Positions 1-10,322 of a stretch of 64,000 bases of DNA are shown piece after piece. The notes beneath the pieces are model-generated. The model saw only the letters and a program-made list of their open reading frames with translations. It was not told where the DNA came from and did no database searches. Within the stretch, counting starts at the first letter, position 1, and every line of letters begins with the position of its first letter. The DNA comes from Guptibacillus hwajinpoensis (lineage in GTDB: Bacteria > Bacillota > Bacilli > Bacillales > Guptibacillaceae). The translations under genes were made by a program, and so were the position numbers. Location of the stretch: contig NZ_SWFM01000003.1 of assembly GCF_005144865.1 (NCBI RefSeq), positions 186,001 through 250,000 on the forward strand. Reading direction: 5' to 3'.

Positions 1-455
1 CTGCGGTAGGAATATCAGCAATATTATATCAATCATCACTCGCGTTCTCGATTGTAAAATATCTCGGTGCCGCTTATTTACTGTACATGGCTTATCAAGC
101 TTTTCGTGAAAGAGCGTCTACATCTACAATCAAAAATCAGCAGTCACGTTCATATTCGTCCCTTTACCGAAAAGGCATTGTGATGAATATTCTAAACCCT
201 AAAGTATCTCTCTTTTTTCTTGCACTACTTCCACAGTTCATTGACCAGAATGCAAGCTACCCTGCACTTCAAATGGTTTTGCTTGGAGGAATTTTCATTT
301 TACAAGCTTTGTTGATTTTCAGTGGTATTAGTCTATTTGCTGGTAAACTATCTACTTTTGTAAGTCGAAACGAAAAAGCGTCAAGAAGAATTAATCTACT
401 AAAAGGAACTCTTCTCGCAGTCATTGGGATTCAAATTGCTTTTAGTGAAAAATGA
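1..455 (+). CDS. LysE/RhtB family amino-acid exporter, 3' part
   Basis: The frame is open from base 3, so the gene begins before the window. The visible 150 residues start AVGISAILYQSS and contain the family signature KYLGAAYLLYMAYQAFR, followed by an NPK motif (MNILNPKVSLFF) and two further hydrophobic helices. LysE/RhtB proteins are inner-membrane exporters of amino acids such as homoserine, threonine or lysine; the substrate here cannot be told. The Met at base 87 lies inside the conserved helix and is not the true start. A strong hairpin follows the TGA stop directly. Confidence 0.85.
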   Translation, partial: AVGISAILYQSSLAFSIVKYLGAAYLLYMAYQAFRERASTSTIKNQQSRSYSSLYRKGIVMNILNPKVSLFFLALLPQFIDQNASYPALQMVLLGGIFILQALLIFSGISLFAGKLSTFVSRNEKASRRINLLKGTLLAVIGIQIAFSEK

Positions 456-489
456 AAACAGCGCCCGCACACAGTGCGGGCGCTGTTTA
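456..489. terminator. bidirectional Rho-independent terminator
   Basis: AACAGCGCCCGCAC, loop ACA, then GTGCGGGCGCTGTT, with A-rich and T-rich flanks. It lies between the convergent exporter gene and bdhA and can serve both. Confidence 0.9.
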
Positions 490-504
490 TTTATGAATAT
501 TCTA

Positions 505-1281
505 CTACTGTGCAGTATAGCCTCCATCAATAATAAGTGCCTGTCCAGTAATACTTTTAGCTGCATCACTAGCAATAAACATAGAATAATCAGCAATTTC
601 CTTCACTTCAAGAAGTCGCTTTTGAGGTACCAATGGATAAATCACTTCTTCCAGCACCTTTTCTAATTCAACTCCACGTTCTTTTGCTAGATCTTCCATC
701 TGTCCTCGAACTAGTGGCGTATCTACATAACCAGGTGCCATAGCGTTAACAGTGATGCCGTGCTCTGCACCTTCTAGTGCTGACACTTTAGTTAATCCAA
801 TTAAACCATGTTTAGCACTATTATATGCTGCTTTACCAGCAAAGCCTATTACACCATTAATTGATGCCATATTTATAATTCTACCAAATCCTTGTTTCTT
901 CATTATCGGAAATACATGTTTCGTAGCAATGAAAGGTGCCGTAAGCATGATATCTTGCATCATACGAAACTTTTCGGTAGGGAAATTCTCAATCGCTGAT
1001 ACATGTTGAAGACCAGCGTTATTAATCAATACATCCAGACGTCCGTATTCTTCTACAGTTCGATCAATGGCAGACTTAATCTCTTCTTCATTCGTTACAT
1101 CTGCCTTAATTCCAATAACGTCATAACCTTTGTCTCTAAGATTACTTGCTGCTTCCTCAGTACCTTCTTCATTAATATCTGACAATACTACTTTCGCTCC
1201 GTTTGAAGCAAATGTCTCTCCAATCTCAAATCCAATTCCTCTTGCTGCACCTGTAATAAATACAGTCTTGTTGTTAACCAT
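505..1281 (-). CDS. bdhA: 3-hydroxybutyrate dehydrogenase (SDR family)
   Basis: A 258-residue classical short-chain dehydrogenase that should interconvert (R)-3-hydroxybutyrate and acetoacetate with NAD(H) in the cytoplasm. The nucleotide-binding TGAARGIG motif is at residues 10-17, NNAG at 87-90, and the catalytic triad is S140, Y153, K157 (YNSAK). The stretch LQHVSAIENFPTEKFRMM plus KHVFPIMKKQ is typical of bacterial BdhA rather than of generic FabG-like SDRs. AGGAGG sits 8 bases before the ATG. It is monocistronic, bounded by terminators. Specific substrate is by family resemblance. Confidence 0.85.
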   Translation of the reverse strand: MVNNKTVFITGAARGIGFEIGETFASNGAKVVLSDINEEGTEEAASNLRDKGYDVIGIKADVTNEEEIKSAIDRTVEEYGRLDVLINNAGLQHVSAIENFPTEKFRMMQDIMLTAPFIATKHVFPIMKKQGFGRIINMASINGVIGFAGKAAYNSAKHGLIGLTKVSALEGAEHGITVNAMAPGYVDTPLVRGQMEDLAKERGVELEKVLEEVIYPLVPQKRLLEVKEIADYSMFIASDAAKSITGQALIIDGGYTAQ

Positions 1282-1390
1282 CTGTAAATCCTCCTATAAA
1301 TAATGCTTTTTATTTAGCTATCTGTTTTGTTTCCCTTTCTGCAAATAAGTAAACTAAAATTCCCCTATATTTTTTATATCTTACTATAGT

Positions 1391-1423
1391 AAAAACCGAA
1401 GCTTTAGTTGAGCTTCGGTTTTT
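1391..1423 (-). terminator. Rho-independent terminator of the FUSC gene
   Basis: AAAAACCGAAGCT, loop TTAGTTG, AGCTTCGGTTTTT, directly after the stop of the minus-strand gene ending at 1425. Confidence 0.85.
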
Positions 1424-1424
1424 G

Positions 1425-3674
1425 CTACTCATTCAATTCACTTGTAGACGCTTCCCTGTTCTTCAAAGAGCCAAGCTCTTTCCCTAGAACGAGTAGCGAT
1501 TGATTAATACGCCACACATAATATAGGTCGTTTACAAATGTCTTCACTTCAAGATCTTCATCTGTTAGATCCTCAGATAATCCTTCAATCTGTTCACGTT
1601 CTTTATTTAGATGATACATTACAAGACCCTGCTCACCCTTTAGGAGCCTTAATAACGTTCCGATATTATGTTTAATGACTTTATTAATATGGTGCAATGT
1701 GTCTTCTGTACCCGCAATGATACGAACGTGATTATTTCTGTTTGTTGAAGCTAGCAAGTGTTTCGCGAAATAATTAATGGCAGTCAGAACAGTTAACCAG
1801 CGTTCAATTCCAGATCTAGCCAGAATGGCAGGTCTATTTCTTAATGGTCTTGCATCTTCTTCAATTCTTCTCATTTCTTCGTCAATTCCAAAAGCCTGAT
1901 TAGTAAAATCAGCTGTTTTCTCAGGATATACGAACGACTCAAGGTAATCAGATACATACGTACTTAGTTTATTTAGAAAATCTTCTGCTGTATCAGAAAC
2001 CTTCTCTTGGGTTTTTCTTGGATAGATTAAAGCTGCAGCAAGAAAACCAATGAACGCTCCCGCTAACGTATCAAAAACCCTTGCTAGAATAATTTGCTCT
2101 GTAATGCCACCCAGAATGAAATCATACATAATCGCAATCAACATTGTCATCCAAAACATCATCATGGCATATGAAATGGATAAAAAGTAGAATGCCAAGA
2201 AAATACAGCAAAACAGTGCAATAAGCTCTAAAATAACCTGTCCTGCTAATAATTGAGCAAGACCAAAGCCAGCAATTGCTCCAAAGATTGTTCCTAGCGA
2301 CCTTTGAAAAGCTTTCTGGAGAGTCATTCCAACTGTATCCGTTCCAAGTAAAACAACAAAAGCGGATAAAAGAACCCAGTATTGATGCGTTGGTGATAAT
2401 AAATTACCAAACATTATCGCAACTGCTCCAGCAGCTATAGCTTGTAAAGCCTTTTTTGTAGCAAGTCTAGGAAATGTACTGTTTTCTTCTTCTTCTTTGA
2501 TATTCTCCTTTTTGATTTCATCTGCATCCTCTAACCATTCTTCCTCTTTAATATTGGCCATTCGTCTAGCACTAAGCTCATTAGAACTATCAACAAGGTG
2601 ATTTGCAATTGACTCAATTCTTCTTATTAGCCAGAGCCAGTCTTTATTCTGATGATTCGCCATGCGAAGATGAATCAGCTGAAGCTTCAATTCATCAATT
2701 ACTTTTTCTGTCTGTTTTAAATTACCAATAATATCATGGCTTCTTAGCACTTCCGCATCTCTTATTGATTGAACAACTTTATATAATAACTTCCTTACTT
2801 CATTATGTTCTAAAGCATGCAGTTCTTTAAGCCTTATCACTGCTGGATATAGTGTTTCAATCAACATTTCTGCATCAAAAACATACAACCTTAATTGCTC
2901 TGAATCAATACCTTGCCACACCTTACTAGGATTAGTAGTAGTTAACTGACTTGAAATCACCTGTGCATAATCATTTAGCCTTTTTACATCTCTTTTGAGT
3001 AGAAGTGTCCTGTAGCGATTAGGGATGGGATCTCCAATTACGTCAAGAACAAGGTCAAGTGTAAGATTAGTTTGGATATGGAATGAACGCATACTATGAC
3101 GAAGTTGTTTATTAGGTTGATTGCGGAGCACGATAAAGTGATACAAATAAGAATATGTTCCACCAACGAGAATCCCCACTATAAAACCGGGCAAATCTGA
3201 AGGTTGGAGCTTTAATAAAGTTGAAAAGTAAATGGATAAGAACGCGACCATAAAAATTGCAAAATAACGGAAACCATAATGCTGAGTATAATAAGCGCAG
3301 AAAATGACTAATAAAAACAAACCATCCACAACGTAGGAAATAGAACCGAGCAATGTGCTTAACGAAAGAGCAACAATGCTTGATATAACCAACAATCCAG
3401 AGGTGATTTTTTTCTTTTTCTCTGTGTCGTCATTTACAAGTAAGAGTGATAAAAGACTTACTACACCCGCAAGTATTGCCGGTGTAAACGATAATCCCAT
3501 CATGGATGTTAACCAAATCATTGTCATCACTGAAGATAGTACACTAACTGTAATTCTAACTGCTTGATGTAACCTAGTCCTGCCGGGATCCGCAGCAGCT
3601 AAACGAGCCACCCAGCTTTGAATGAGTCTATTCTCTTTTTTAGTCCACATACTCTTATCATAGCCAATTTTCAT
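1425..3674 (-). CDS. FUSC family integral membrane protein (putative aromatic-acid/efflux type)
   Basis: A 749-residue protein with two hydrophobic blocks, each of about five or six helices (roughly residues 40-190 and 410-560). They are separated by a long soluble region rich in charged and helical sequence, and a second soluble domain follows. The repeat of a membrane block plus cytoplasmic tail is the FUSC/YccS/AaeB layout, and the second block (SPTHQYWVLLSAFVVLLG) matches FUSC_2. Family members are proposed exporters of aromatic carboxylates; substrate is unknown here. No good Shine-Dalgarno is seen before the first ATG, so a start at Met9 is possible. A palindrome 55 bases upstream may be its operator. 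Confidence 0.75.
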   Translation of the reverse strand: MKIGYDKSMWTKKENRLIQSWVARLAAADPGRTRLHQAVRITVSVLSSVMTMIWLTSMMGLSFTPAILAGVVSLLSLLLVNDDTEKKKKITSGLLVISSIVALSLSTLLGSISYVVDGLFLLVIFCAYYTQHYGFRYFAIFMVAFLSIYFSTLLKLQPSDLPGFIVGILVGGTYSYLYHFIVLRNQPNKQLRHSMRSFHIQTNLTLDLVLDVIGDPIPNRYRTLLLKRDVKRLNDYAQVISSQLTTTNPSKVWQGIDSEQLRLYVFDAEMLIETLYPAVIRLKELHALEHNEVRKLLYKVVQSIRDAEVLRSHDIIGNLKQTEKVIDELKLQLIHLRMANHQNKDWLWLIRRIESIANHLVDSSNELSARRMANIKEEEWLEDADEIKKENIKEEEENSTFPRLATKKALQAIAAGAVAIMFGNLLSPTHQYWVLLSAFVVLLGTDTVGMTLQKAFQRSLGTIFGAIAGFGLAQLLAGQVILELIALFCCIFLAFYFLSISYAMMMFWMTMLIAIMYDFILGGITEQIILARVFDTLAGAFIGFLAAALIYPRKTQEKVSDTAEDFLNKLSTYVSDYLESFVYPEKTADFTNQAFGIDEEMRRIEEDARPLRNRPAILARSGIERWLTVLTAINYFAKHLLASTNRNNHVRIIAGTEDTLHHINKVIKHNIGTLLRLLKGEQGLVMYHLNKEREQIEGLSEDLTDEDLEVKTFVNDLYYVWRINQSLLVLGKELGSLKNREASTSELNE

Positions 3675-3728
3675 CTAATCTGCCAACCTTAGCTCTCTAA
3701 TTTTGAATTCAACCGATTAATCATCACT

Positions 3729-3750
3729 TTTTGTTCAGTAATGAACAAAA
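3729..3750 (-). promoter_or_regulatory. perfect inverted repeat upstream of the FUSC gene
   Basis: TTTTGTTCA, four bases GTAA, TGAACAAAA: 9-bp perfect arms, 55 bases before the FUSC start. Spacing and AT content suit a TetR- or MarR-type operator. It could instead be a weak hairpin. No regulator gene is adjacent. Confidence 0.4.
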
Positions 3751-3764
3751 TATTTAAATAAAGA

Positions 3765-3795
3765 AACCTTTGAAGTTGAGAACACTTCAAAGGTT
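3765..3795 (-). terminator. Rho-independent terminator of the BCCT gene
   Basis: AACCTTTGAAGT, loop, ACTTCAAAGGTT. It lies a few bases beyond the BCCT stop, and the minus strand continues TTCTTTATTT. Confidence 0.8.
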
Positions 3796-3801
3796 AATGA
3801 A

Positions 3802-5331
3802 TTAGACAGTTTTTATTTCTTTCTTTGCTTTTGGTTTCTTATCGGTGCTTTTTTGCTTTCTTGGTACTTCTTCATTGAATGATTTAATCAATCCCCAACA
3901 AGTAAATAAGAGGATAATTGTTAATGGAAATGCACTAACAATAATAGCTGTCTGCATACTTTCTAGTCCACCTGTAATCATTAAAACGACCGCTGAAGCA
4001 GAAAGAATGAAGCCCCAGCTGAATTTAACAAACATAGGCGGATTCAAACTACCGTTTGTCGTCTGCATTCCAAGTACAAATGTTGCAGAGTCAGCTGATG
4101 TAATGAAAAATGTAGCGATTAACAACAAGGTAATAACAGTTAGTACAATGCCAAGCGGAAGTTGTTGATAGAGATAAAACAACCCTGCTTCAAGACTTTG
4201 ACCAGCGATATCAGTTCCTTGCGTAAAGTCGAAGAAGATCCCTGATCCGCCAAAAACACCAAACCAGAATGCACAAACTACGGTAGGAACAACAGTTACA
4301 GCTACCATGAATTCTCTAACTGTTCGGCCTTTTGATACCCTAGCAATGAAGGTACCTACAAATGGAGACCATGCAATCCACCAGGCCCAATAAAAGATTG
4401 TCCAGCCTTGTATCCATGATTCATTTTGCTCGTTCATCGGTGCAAGACGCATACCCATTGCGAAAATGTTTTGAACATACTCACCAAATGTTGTTACAAA
4501 TAAATCTAGTACAAACTTAGTTGGCCCGACAATGAGGAACACAATTAGCAATAGAACTGCAAGTACCATATTCGTATTACTTAAGTATTTAATACCTTTT
4601 TTGATCCCAGTTCCAGCTGAGATTGTAAAAAGAACTGTGATAATTGAAATAATAATCAACTGTACAGTAAAGTTATTCGGGATGTTCGTTAAATAACTTA
4701 ACCCACCATTAATCTGTTGTGCTCCTAGTCCTAGGGAAGCTGCCACTCCAAAAATCGTGGCAAATACTGCAATAACATCTACAGTAATCCCAATTGGTCC
4801 TTTAACACGATCACCTAATAATGGATAAAGTGTCGCACTCATAAGGCCTGGCGCACCTTTTCTAAACTTATAATAGGCGAGTGCTAAAGCAATTGTTGCG
4901 TATATAGCCCATGCATGGAACCCCCAATGTAAATATGTATAACGAAGGGCAAGGTGAGCTGCACCTACAGTACCTGCTTCACCATAAGGCGGGGTAGAAA
5001 AGTGGGACATTGGTTCTGATACTCCAAAGAACAATAGCCCTATTCCCATCCCGGCGCTAAACAACATTGCGAACCAGGTGAGTCTGCTGTACTCAGGCTT
5101 ATCGGTATCTTTACCGAGTTTGATATTTCCAAATCTGCTGAAAATTAAATAGATAGCAAAGACTAAAAAGAACGTTGCCGCTAGTTGGTAGAACCAACCA
5201 AACTTATTTAGAAAGAAATTCTGAGACACTGTCATAACCTGGTCGAGATTGCCAGGCATGATCACTCCCCAACCTACGAAGACAATCGCAATCGCGATGC
5301 CTATCCAATATACTTTTGTAACTTTCCCCAT
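3802..5331 (-). CDS. BCCT family betaine/choline/carnitine transporter
   Basis: A 510-residue, 12-helix transporter of the betaine-choline-carnitine family, a sodium- or proton-coupled importer of compatible solutes. Seen motifs are GMGIGLLFFGVSEPMSHF in the central region, the tryptophan-rich segment IFYWAWWIAWSPFVGTF and GSGIFFDF. The tail is Lys-rich (KQKSTDKKPKAKK), as in osmosensing members. The open frame extends 20 codons upstream, but GGGAGTG lies 8 bases before the ATG at 5331, which I take as the start. It fits OpuD-like glycine betaine uptake in a salt-tolerant Bacillus; the substrate is inference. Confidence 0.9.
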   Translation of the reverse strand: MGKVTKVYWIGIAIAIVFVGWGVIMPGNLDQVMTVSQNFFLNKFGWFYQLAATFFLVFAIYLIFSRFGNIKLGKDTDKPEYSRLTWFAMLFSAGMGIGLLFFGVSEPMSHFSTPPYGEAGTVGAAHLALRYTYLHWGFHAWAIYATIALALAYYKFRKGAPGLMSATLYPLLGDRVKGPIGITVDVIAVFATIFGVAASLGLGAQQINGGLSYLTNIPNNFTVQLIIISIITVLFTISAGTGIKKGIKYLSNTNMVLAVLLLIVFLIVGPTKFVLDLFVTTFGEYVQNIFAMGMRLAPMNEQNESWIQGWTIFYWAWWIAWSPFVGTFIARVSKGRTVREFMVAVTVVPTVVCAFWFGVFGGSGIFFDFTQGTDIAGQSLEAGLFYLYQQLPLGIVLTVITLLLIATFFITSADSATFVLGMQTTNGSLNPPMFVKFSWGFILSASAVVLMITGGLESMQTAIIVSAFPLTIILLFTCWGLIKSFNEEVPRKQKSTDKKPKAKKEIKTV

Positions 5332-5499
5332 TCTATTCACTCCCATTTCTATTATGTGGATCACAAAAATATTTTGAAATAATAACCACATAGTTATTAA
5401 TAATAGTCAAAGAGGACTACTTTTTCAAACTTTTATAAGAATATAGTAAGATATACCCCTTTATTATTAGTTAGAAACCTTACCATTACTCATAAAAAA

Positions 5500-5702
5500 G
5501 GCTCTTTTCTAAAAGATTGTTGCTTTTGAAAGAAGTTTGGAAGGATGCTCGACTCCTGTGGGACTAGCGGGACAGGTGAGACCCCACAGGCGCAATGTTT
5601 TTGTGTGCCGAGGAGGCTCAAGCGTCCCGCTCCGCGGAAAGCGAGCATCCTCGAGCGAAAATCCCTCTCACTCTTATAGCACCAATGTTTACGAAAACAG
5701 CC
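5500..5702 (+). mobile_element. MITE-like repeat, copy 1
   Basis: A 203-bp non-coding repeat in the orientation that begins GGCTCTTTTCTAAAAG and ends in TTTACGAAAACAGCC. It has the GC-rich core with GGGACTAGCGGGACAGGTGAG. Flanks are TAAAAAA on the left and TAAAAAAA on the right, an almost exact duplication. The right-hand A run is also the U-tract of the anti-sigma gene's terminator at 5711-5737, so the element appears inserted at the end of that terminator. One terminal base pair differs from the consensus (CAGCC for GAGCC). Confidence 0.85.
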
Positions 5703-5710
5703 TAAAAAAA

Positions 5711-5737
5711 GAAAAGCAGAAGTGGTTTCTGCTTTTC
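5711..5737 (-). terminator. Rho-independent terminator of the anti-sigma gene
   Basis: GAAAAGCAGAA, loop GTGG, TTTCTGCTTTTC. On the minus strand it is followed by the T run that now borders MITE copy 1. Confidence 0.85.
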
Positions 5738-5753
5738 TTCATTCATACATATT

Positions 5754-6509
5754 TTATAAACCTGAACTTAAGACAACTTTCCCTTTTGGTGTTTCACTTG
5801 TATTATCCGGCTCTAGTGTGATGGCAACAGCATCCCACTTATGCTCACCGTCATATTCAACCTGATAGGTTACTTCGCCATTACCTTGCTGATTTGGTGT
5901 AAAGGATCCAGCGCGATAAGGAGTATCGCCCTCAAGCAACCAAACTTGATAAACCTGATCTCCTTCCACATCAGCAACATCATTCACCTGAACAACTAGA
6001 TTCATTTGTCCATTTTCATTCATCAGAGCTGCTGAACCTCCAGATTTTTCTGCCTCAGAAGGCTGAAGCTGGACTGCTTTTATTAGTGAAGCAATTTCCT
6101 CAGTCTGCCCCGGGTTACTTTCATTCATATAATTATATACATTTCCTGCTAAGGAAAGAAATAGTGCTGCTGCAAGTGCTGGTGCAACCCATTTTCTCTG
6201 TCTTGATTTTCTTTCAGACTTAAAATCAGTTGTTTTATTAAGTTTTGCGGAATCATTTTCTTCAGTAAGATTCAAATTGGTTTCTTCACTATCATTTTCA
6301 AACACGCTTGCTAGTACACGTTCTTTCATCCCAGCAGGCGGTTCTTCCGGTATTGAAAGATAAGGAAGGTCACCTGTCAATTCTTCCAGCTCCTTTAACT
6401 CCTCTCTGCACTCTTCGCATGATTCGAGGTGAGCTTCGAACTGCACTTTATCATCTTCTGTTAAAGTTCCGTTGAAATAGTCAAGTAGCTGTTCACAATT
6501 TGCTTTCAT
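5754..6509 (-). CDS. anti-sigma factor with zinc-finger and RskA domain
   Basis: A 251-residue membrane anti-sigma factor. The N-terminus holds an HC2-type zinc motif (H27, C31, C34 in HLESCEECREEL). A linker leads to one membrane helix near residues 105-127 (WVAPALAAALFLSLAG) and an extracytoplasmic RskA-type domain with QVYQVWLLEG. The start chosen is the ATG with AGGAGGGG six bases upstream. It overlaps the 3' end of the sigma gene by 17 bases, so the two are probably translationally coupled. It should hold the ECF sigma factor at the membrane until an extracellular signal releases it. Confidence 0.88.
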   Translation of the reverse strand: MKANCEQLLDYFNGTLTEDDKVQFEAHLESCEECREELKELEELTGDLPYLSIPEEPPAGMKERVLASVFENDSEETNLNLTEENDSAKLNKTTDFKSERKSRQRKWVAPALAAALFLSLAGNVYNYMNESNPGQTEEIASLIKAVQLQPSEAEKSGGSAALMNENGQMNLVVQVNDVADVEGDQVYQVWLLEGDTPYRAGSFTPNQQGNGEVTYQVEYDGEHKWDAVAITLEPDNTSETPKGKVVLSSGL

Positions 6510-7065
6510 CTGAGACCCCTCCTTTCTCACCTAGACTGGTTTTTAAATGCTTTAACGCAAGCCGAATTCGGCCTTTTACAGTCCCCAGTGGGAGGTCGAA
6601 CTCTTCAGAGATTTTTTTATGTGTCATCCCTTTAAAGTAAAACATTTCAATAATTTTTTGCTGTTCATCTTTTAATTTGGAGACAGCTTCACGAAGTACC
6701 TGACCTCTCTCTTTCCACACTACCTGATCTTCTACAGAATCTTCGTCACTGTGAAGAGAATCTCGTTCGTCTAATTCAAAGTCAGGCTCTTTTGACTGCT
6801 TCCTTAGCACATCAATTGCTGTATGACGCGTCATTGTTAGAAGCCAGGAAGAGAACTTCCCTTTATCGTCACTATATTGAGACTTTCCTTTCCAGAGCTT
6901 AATGAACACTTCTTGCATAACTTCTTCTGCAAGTCCCCCATCCTTCACAATACGATACGAGAAGGAATATAACAGCTTCTCATATCGATCGTAAAGAAGG
7001 GAGAGAGCTTCTTTATCCTTTGCCTGGACCTTTAAATACAGGTCGGCATCGTTACGTTCTCTCAT
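6493..7065 (-). CDS. ECF sigma factor, partner of the RskA-type anti-sigma
   Basis: 190 residues with region 2 (LYDRYEKLLYSFSYRIV, then EEVMQEVFIKLWK) and region 4 (MTHKKISEEFDLPLGTVKGR, a helix-turn-helix). It resembles SigK-type ECF factors, as expected from the RskA-type partner. AAGGAG lies 7 bases before the ATG. The cognate anti-sigma gene overlaps its end. Such factors usually activate their own promoter; none could be assigned with confidence in the 345 bases upstream. Confidence 0.9.
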   Translation of the reverse strand: MRERNDADLYLKVQAKDKEALSLLYDRYEKLLYSFSYRIVKDGGLAEEVMQEVFIKLWKGKSQYSDDKGKFSSWLLTMTRHTAIDVLRKQSKEPDFELDERDSLHSDEDSVEDQVVWKERGQVLREAVSKLKDEQQKIIEMFYFKGMTHKKISEEFDLPLGTVKGRIRLALKHLKTSLGEKGGVSDESKL

Positions 7066-8166
<1,101 letters not shown>

Positions 8167-8255
8167 TTATTAAAAAAATGTCTTTTTAAAATTTGGCGAA
8201 CCAATTTCACTGTTTATACTTAAATAATAAATATAACCTGATGTAGATCTAATAA

Positions 8256-8296
8256 AATGCCCTGAGAGGTTCTGTTATAGAACCTCTCAGGGCATT
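8256..8296. terminator. bidirectional terminator between fabL and ppaC
   Basis: TGCCCTGAGAGGTTCT, loop GTTAT, AGAACCTCTCAGGGCA, with AAAA before and TTAAAG after. It serves the two convergent genes. Confidence 0.9.
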
Positions 8297-8305
8297 AAAG
8301 GTATA

Positions 8306-9235
8306 TTAAGATGTGAAAGTTTCAGTTAAAACAGGTACTATTTGTTTCTTACGAGAGACTACCCCTTCTAGGACAGCAAGATTCTCGACGAGTTCAACAT
8401 TAAATGCTTTTTCTACATGACTTGCATGTTTGCCAAGTGCAAGAGCTGTTGAATTATTAGTCAGAATATCTGTTACGACTAACAAGAATAAGTCAAGATT
8501 CTTTGCTTCAATTGCTTGTCTCATTTCCTCTTCTACCGCATCTTTGCGTGCAAGTACGTCAAGTGTATCAACCACATTAACCTGTGCAACTTCTACTTTA
8601 GCATCTCCCATGCCAAACTCCTTCGCATCAAGCGAAATTAGTTCGGCTGGTGTTTTACTACTCATATCTGCCCCAGCTTTTAGCATTTCAAGACCGTATG
8701 TTTCCGCATCTACTCCAGCGATTTCTGCGAGTTCACGCGCTGCAGCGACATCTTCCTCTGTGCAAGTAGGTGATTTGAAAAGAAGAGAATCTGAAATGAT
8801 GGCAGAAAGCATTAGTCCTGCAATGCTTTTGTCAATTTGGATATTCTGTTCTTTATACAACTTATTAAGTATCGTAGCTGTACAACCAACCGGCTCAGCT
8901 CGGTAATAAACTGGATCTGCTGTTTCAAAGTTCGCAATTCGATGGTGGTCAATAACTTCAAGAATGCGAACATTTTCGATATCCTCCGCACTCTGTTGAC
9001 GTTCATTATGATCGACTAAAATCACGCTGTTGGCTTCATTAGATACTGTTTTAACCATTCTTGGTGCTTCAACATTAAATTGATCTAGAGCATATTGTGT
9101 TTCGCCATTTACAGCGCCTAAACGAACTGGTTCAACGTTCATGCCAAGTTTTCTCTTTAGATCTGCATACACAAGAGCAGAAGTGATCGTATCTGTGTCG
9201 GGGTTTTTATGTCCAAAAATCAATACTTTTTCCAT
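8306..9235 (-). CDS. ppaC: manganese-dependent inorganic pyrophosphatase (family II)
   Basis: 309 residues, the usual length of family II soluble pyrophosphatases of the DHH superfamily, which hydrolyse pyrophosphate to phosphate in the cytoplasm. Metal ligands are visible: H9, D13 and D15 (GHKNPDTD), D75 (VDHNE) and D96-H97-H98. The C-terminal substrate-binding motif SRKKQ is present. AAAGGAG precedes the ATG. It stands alone between a terminator and MITE copy 2. Confidence 0.97.
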   Translation of the reverse strand: MEKVLIFGHKNPDTDTITSALVYADLKRKLGMNVEPVRLGAVNGETQYALDQFNVEAPRMVKTVSNEANSVILVDHNERQQSAEDIENVRILEVIDHHRIANFETADPVYYRAEPVGCTATILNKLYKEQNIQIDKSIAGLMLSAIISDSLLFKSPTCTEEDVAAARELAEIAGVDAETYGLEMLKAGADMSSKTPAELISLDAKEFGMGDAKVEVAQVNVVDTLDVLARKDAVEEEMRQAIEAKNLDLFLLVVTDILTNNSTALALGKHASHVEKAFNVELVENLAVLEGVVSRKKQIVPVLTETFTS

Positions 9236-9362
9236 TGGTCGACTCCTTTAATATCAAAAATTTTATGTACTCATTACATATTGTAAAGTTGTCTTGGGTT
9301 AAACTCAACATCAATTGTCAAACTCTTAACAAGAAAAGTAAGGAAACCAATTCTTTTCAAAA

Positions 9363-9590
9363 AGCTATTTTCGTAAACTTTGTTGCTATAAGATGAGTAG
9401 TTGATTTCCGCTCCAGGATGCTCGCTTTCCGCGGAGCGGGCGGTGAGCATCCTCGTCGCTAACGCTCCTGTAGGGTCTCACCCGTCCCGCTAGTCCCGGA
9501 GGAGTAGAGCACATTCCGCTCCAATCAACAATGAAGTCAGGTTCTCTATAGAAAAATCTTTAAAAATAAACAATCTTTTAGAAAAGAGCC
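9363..9590 (-). mobile_element. MITE-like repeat, copy 2
   Basis: A 228-bp element in the reverse orientation. It starts AGCTATTTTCGTAAACTTTG and ends CTTTTAGAAAAGAGCC. It is flanked by an exact 8-bp duplication TTTCAAAA (9355-9362 and 9591-9598). The core contains an 8-bp hairpin arm pair GGATGCTC/GAGCATCC. It lies between the ppaC promoter region and the 3' end of the next gene, with no clear terminator at the insertion point. Confidence 0.92.
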
Positions 9591-9616
9591 TTTCAAAAAG
9601 AAAATCGGTGTCAAAT

Positions 9617-10261
9617 TTATAGAGATGCTATCGCATCTTCAATTGAATCTTCGCCTGAAATTAGATCAAATGAGCGTCGAATTGTGTTTTCGTTTGCTAG
9701 CAAAGCAACAATTACTTTGGCTACATCTTCACGGGAAACTGAACCACGCTTAAGATTTTCTGCGATCGATACTTGCCCAGTTCCATCTTCATTCAGTAAC
9801 CCACCAGGTCGAACGATTGTGTAATCAAGAGCACTCTGTTCAAGCATTTTGTCTGCGTAATGTTTCGCTGCATAATAAGGCATTAGAGCCTCGCTCCAGT
9901 TGTCGCGATTGTGCGCTTGATGTGCACTAACCATTACATAGCGTTTAATGCCAAGTTTCTCTGCTGCTTCCATCGTTTTAACTGCACCGTCTAAATCAAC
10001 AAGAAGTGTTTTATCTGAACCAGTACTTCCTCCGGATCCTGCCGCAAAGACGACTGCATCGCTTCCTTCCATAGCAGATGAAAGTTTATCTACAGAATCT
10101 TCAAGACTTGCTACTGCTGTGTCAATTCCTTGATCCACTAATTCAGTAGCTTGTTCTTCTTTTCGAACAAGTGCCTTAACAGAGTGCTCCTTACTATCAT
10201 GAAGTAGATTTACGATTTGATGACCAACTTGTCCGTTCGCTCCAATAACTAGTACGTTCAT
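9617..10261 (-). CDS. NAD(P)-binding atypical SDR, YhfK-like
   Basis: 214 residues with an N-terminal GANGQVG nucleotide-binding motif at residues 8-14 and the NmrA/atypical-SDR pattern (RYVMVSAHQAH, then YYAAKHYADKMLE, then DYTIVRPGGLL). It resembles B. subtilis YhfK/YwnB, predicted oxidoreductases of unknown substrate. GGAGAGC precedes the ATG. Gene end and MITE copy 2 are 26 bases apart. Confidence 0.8.
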   Translation of the reverse strand: MNVLVIGANGQVGHQIVNLLHDSKEHSVKALVRKEEQATELVDQGIDTAVASLEDSVDKLSSAMEGSDAVVFAAGSGGSTGSDKTLLVDLDGAVKTMEAAEKLGIKRYVMVSAHQAHNRDNWSEALMPYYAAKHYADKMLEQSALDYTIVRPGGLLNEDGTGQVSIAENLKRGSVSREDVAKVIVALLANENTIRRSFDLISGEDSIEDAIASL

Positions 10262-10322
10262 TATTAAGCTCTCCTTCCAGATTGTCTTATCCTATTATTT
10301 CAAACACATCATTTTATCGCAA

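Noticed and set aside
3845-4168. Plus-strand open frame opposite the BCCT gene
   Set aside because: Shadow of the real gene, as are similar long frames opposite ppaC, the MFS and the DASS genes.
5537-5821. Open frame of 94 codons over MITE copy 1 (GLAGQVRPHRRNVFVCRGG)
   Set aside because: The same peptide appears wherever the repeat lies (also 23207-23464 and 35321-35533); it is a by-product of the GC-rich core, with no ribosome site.
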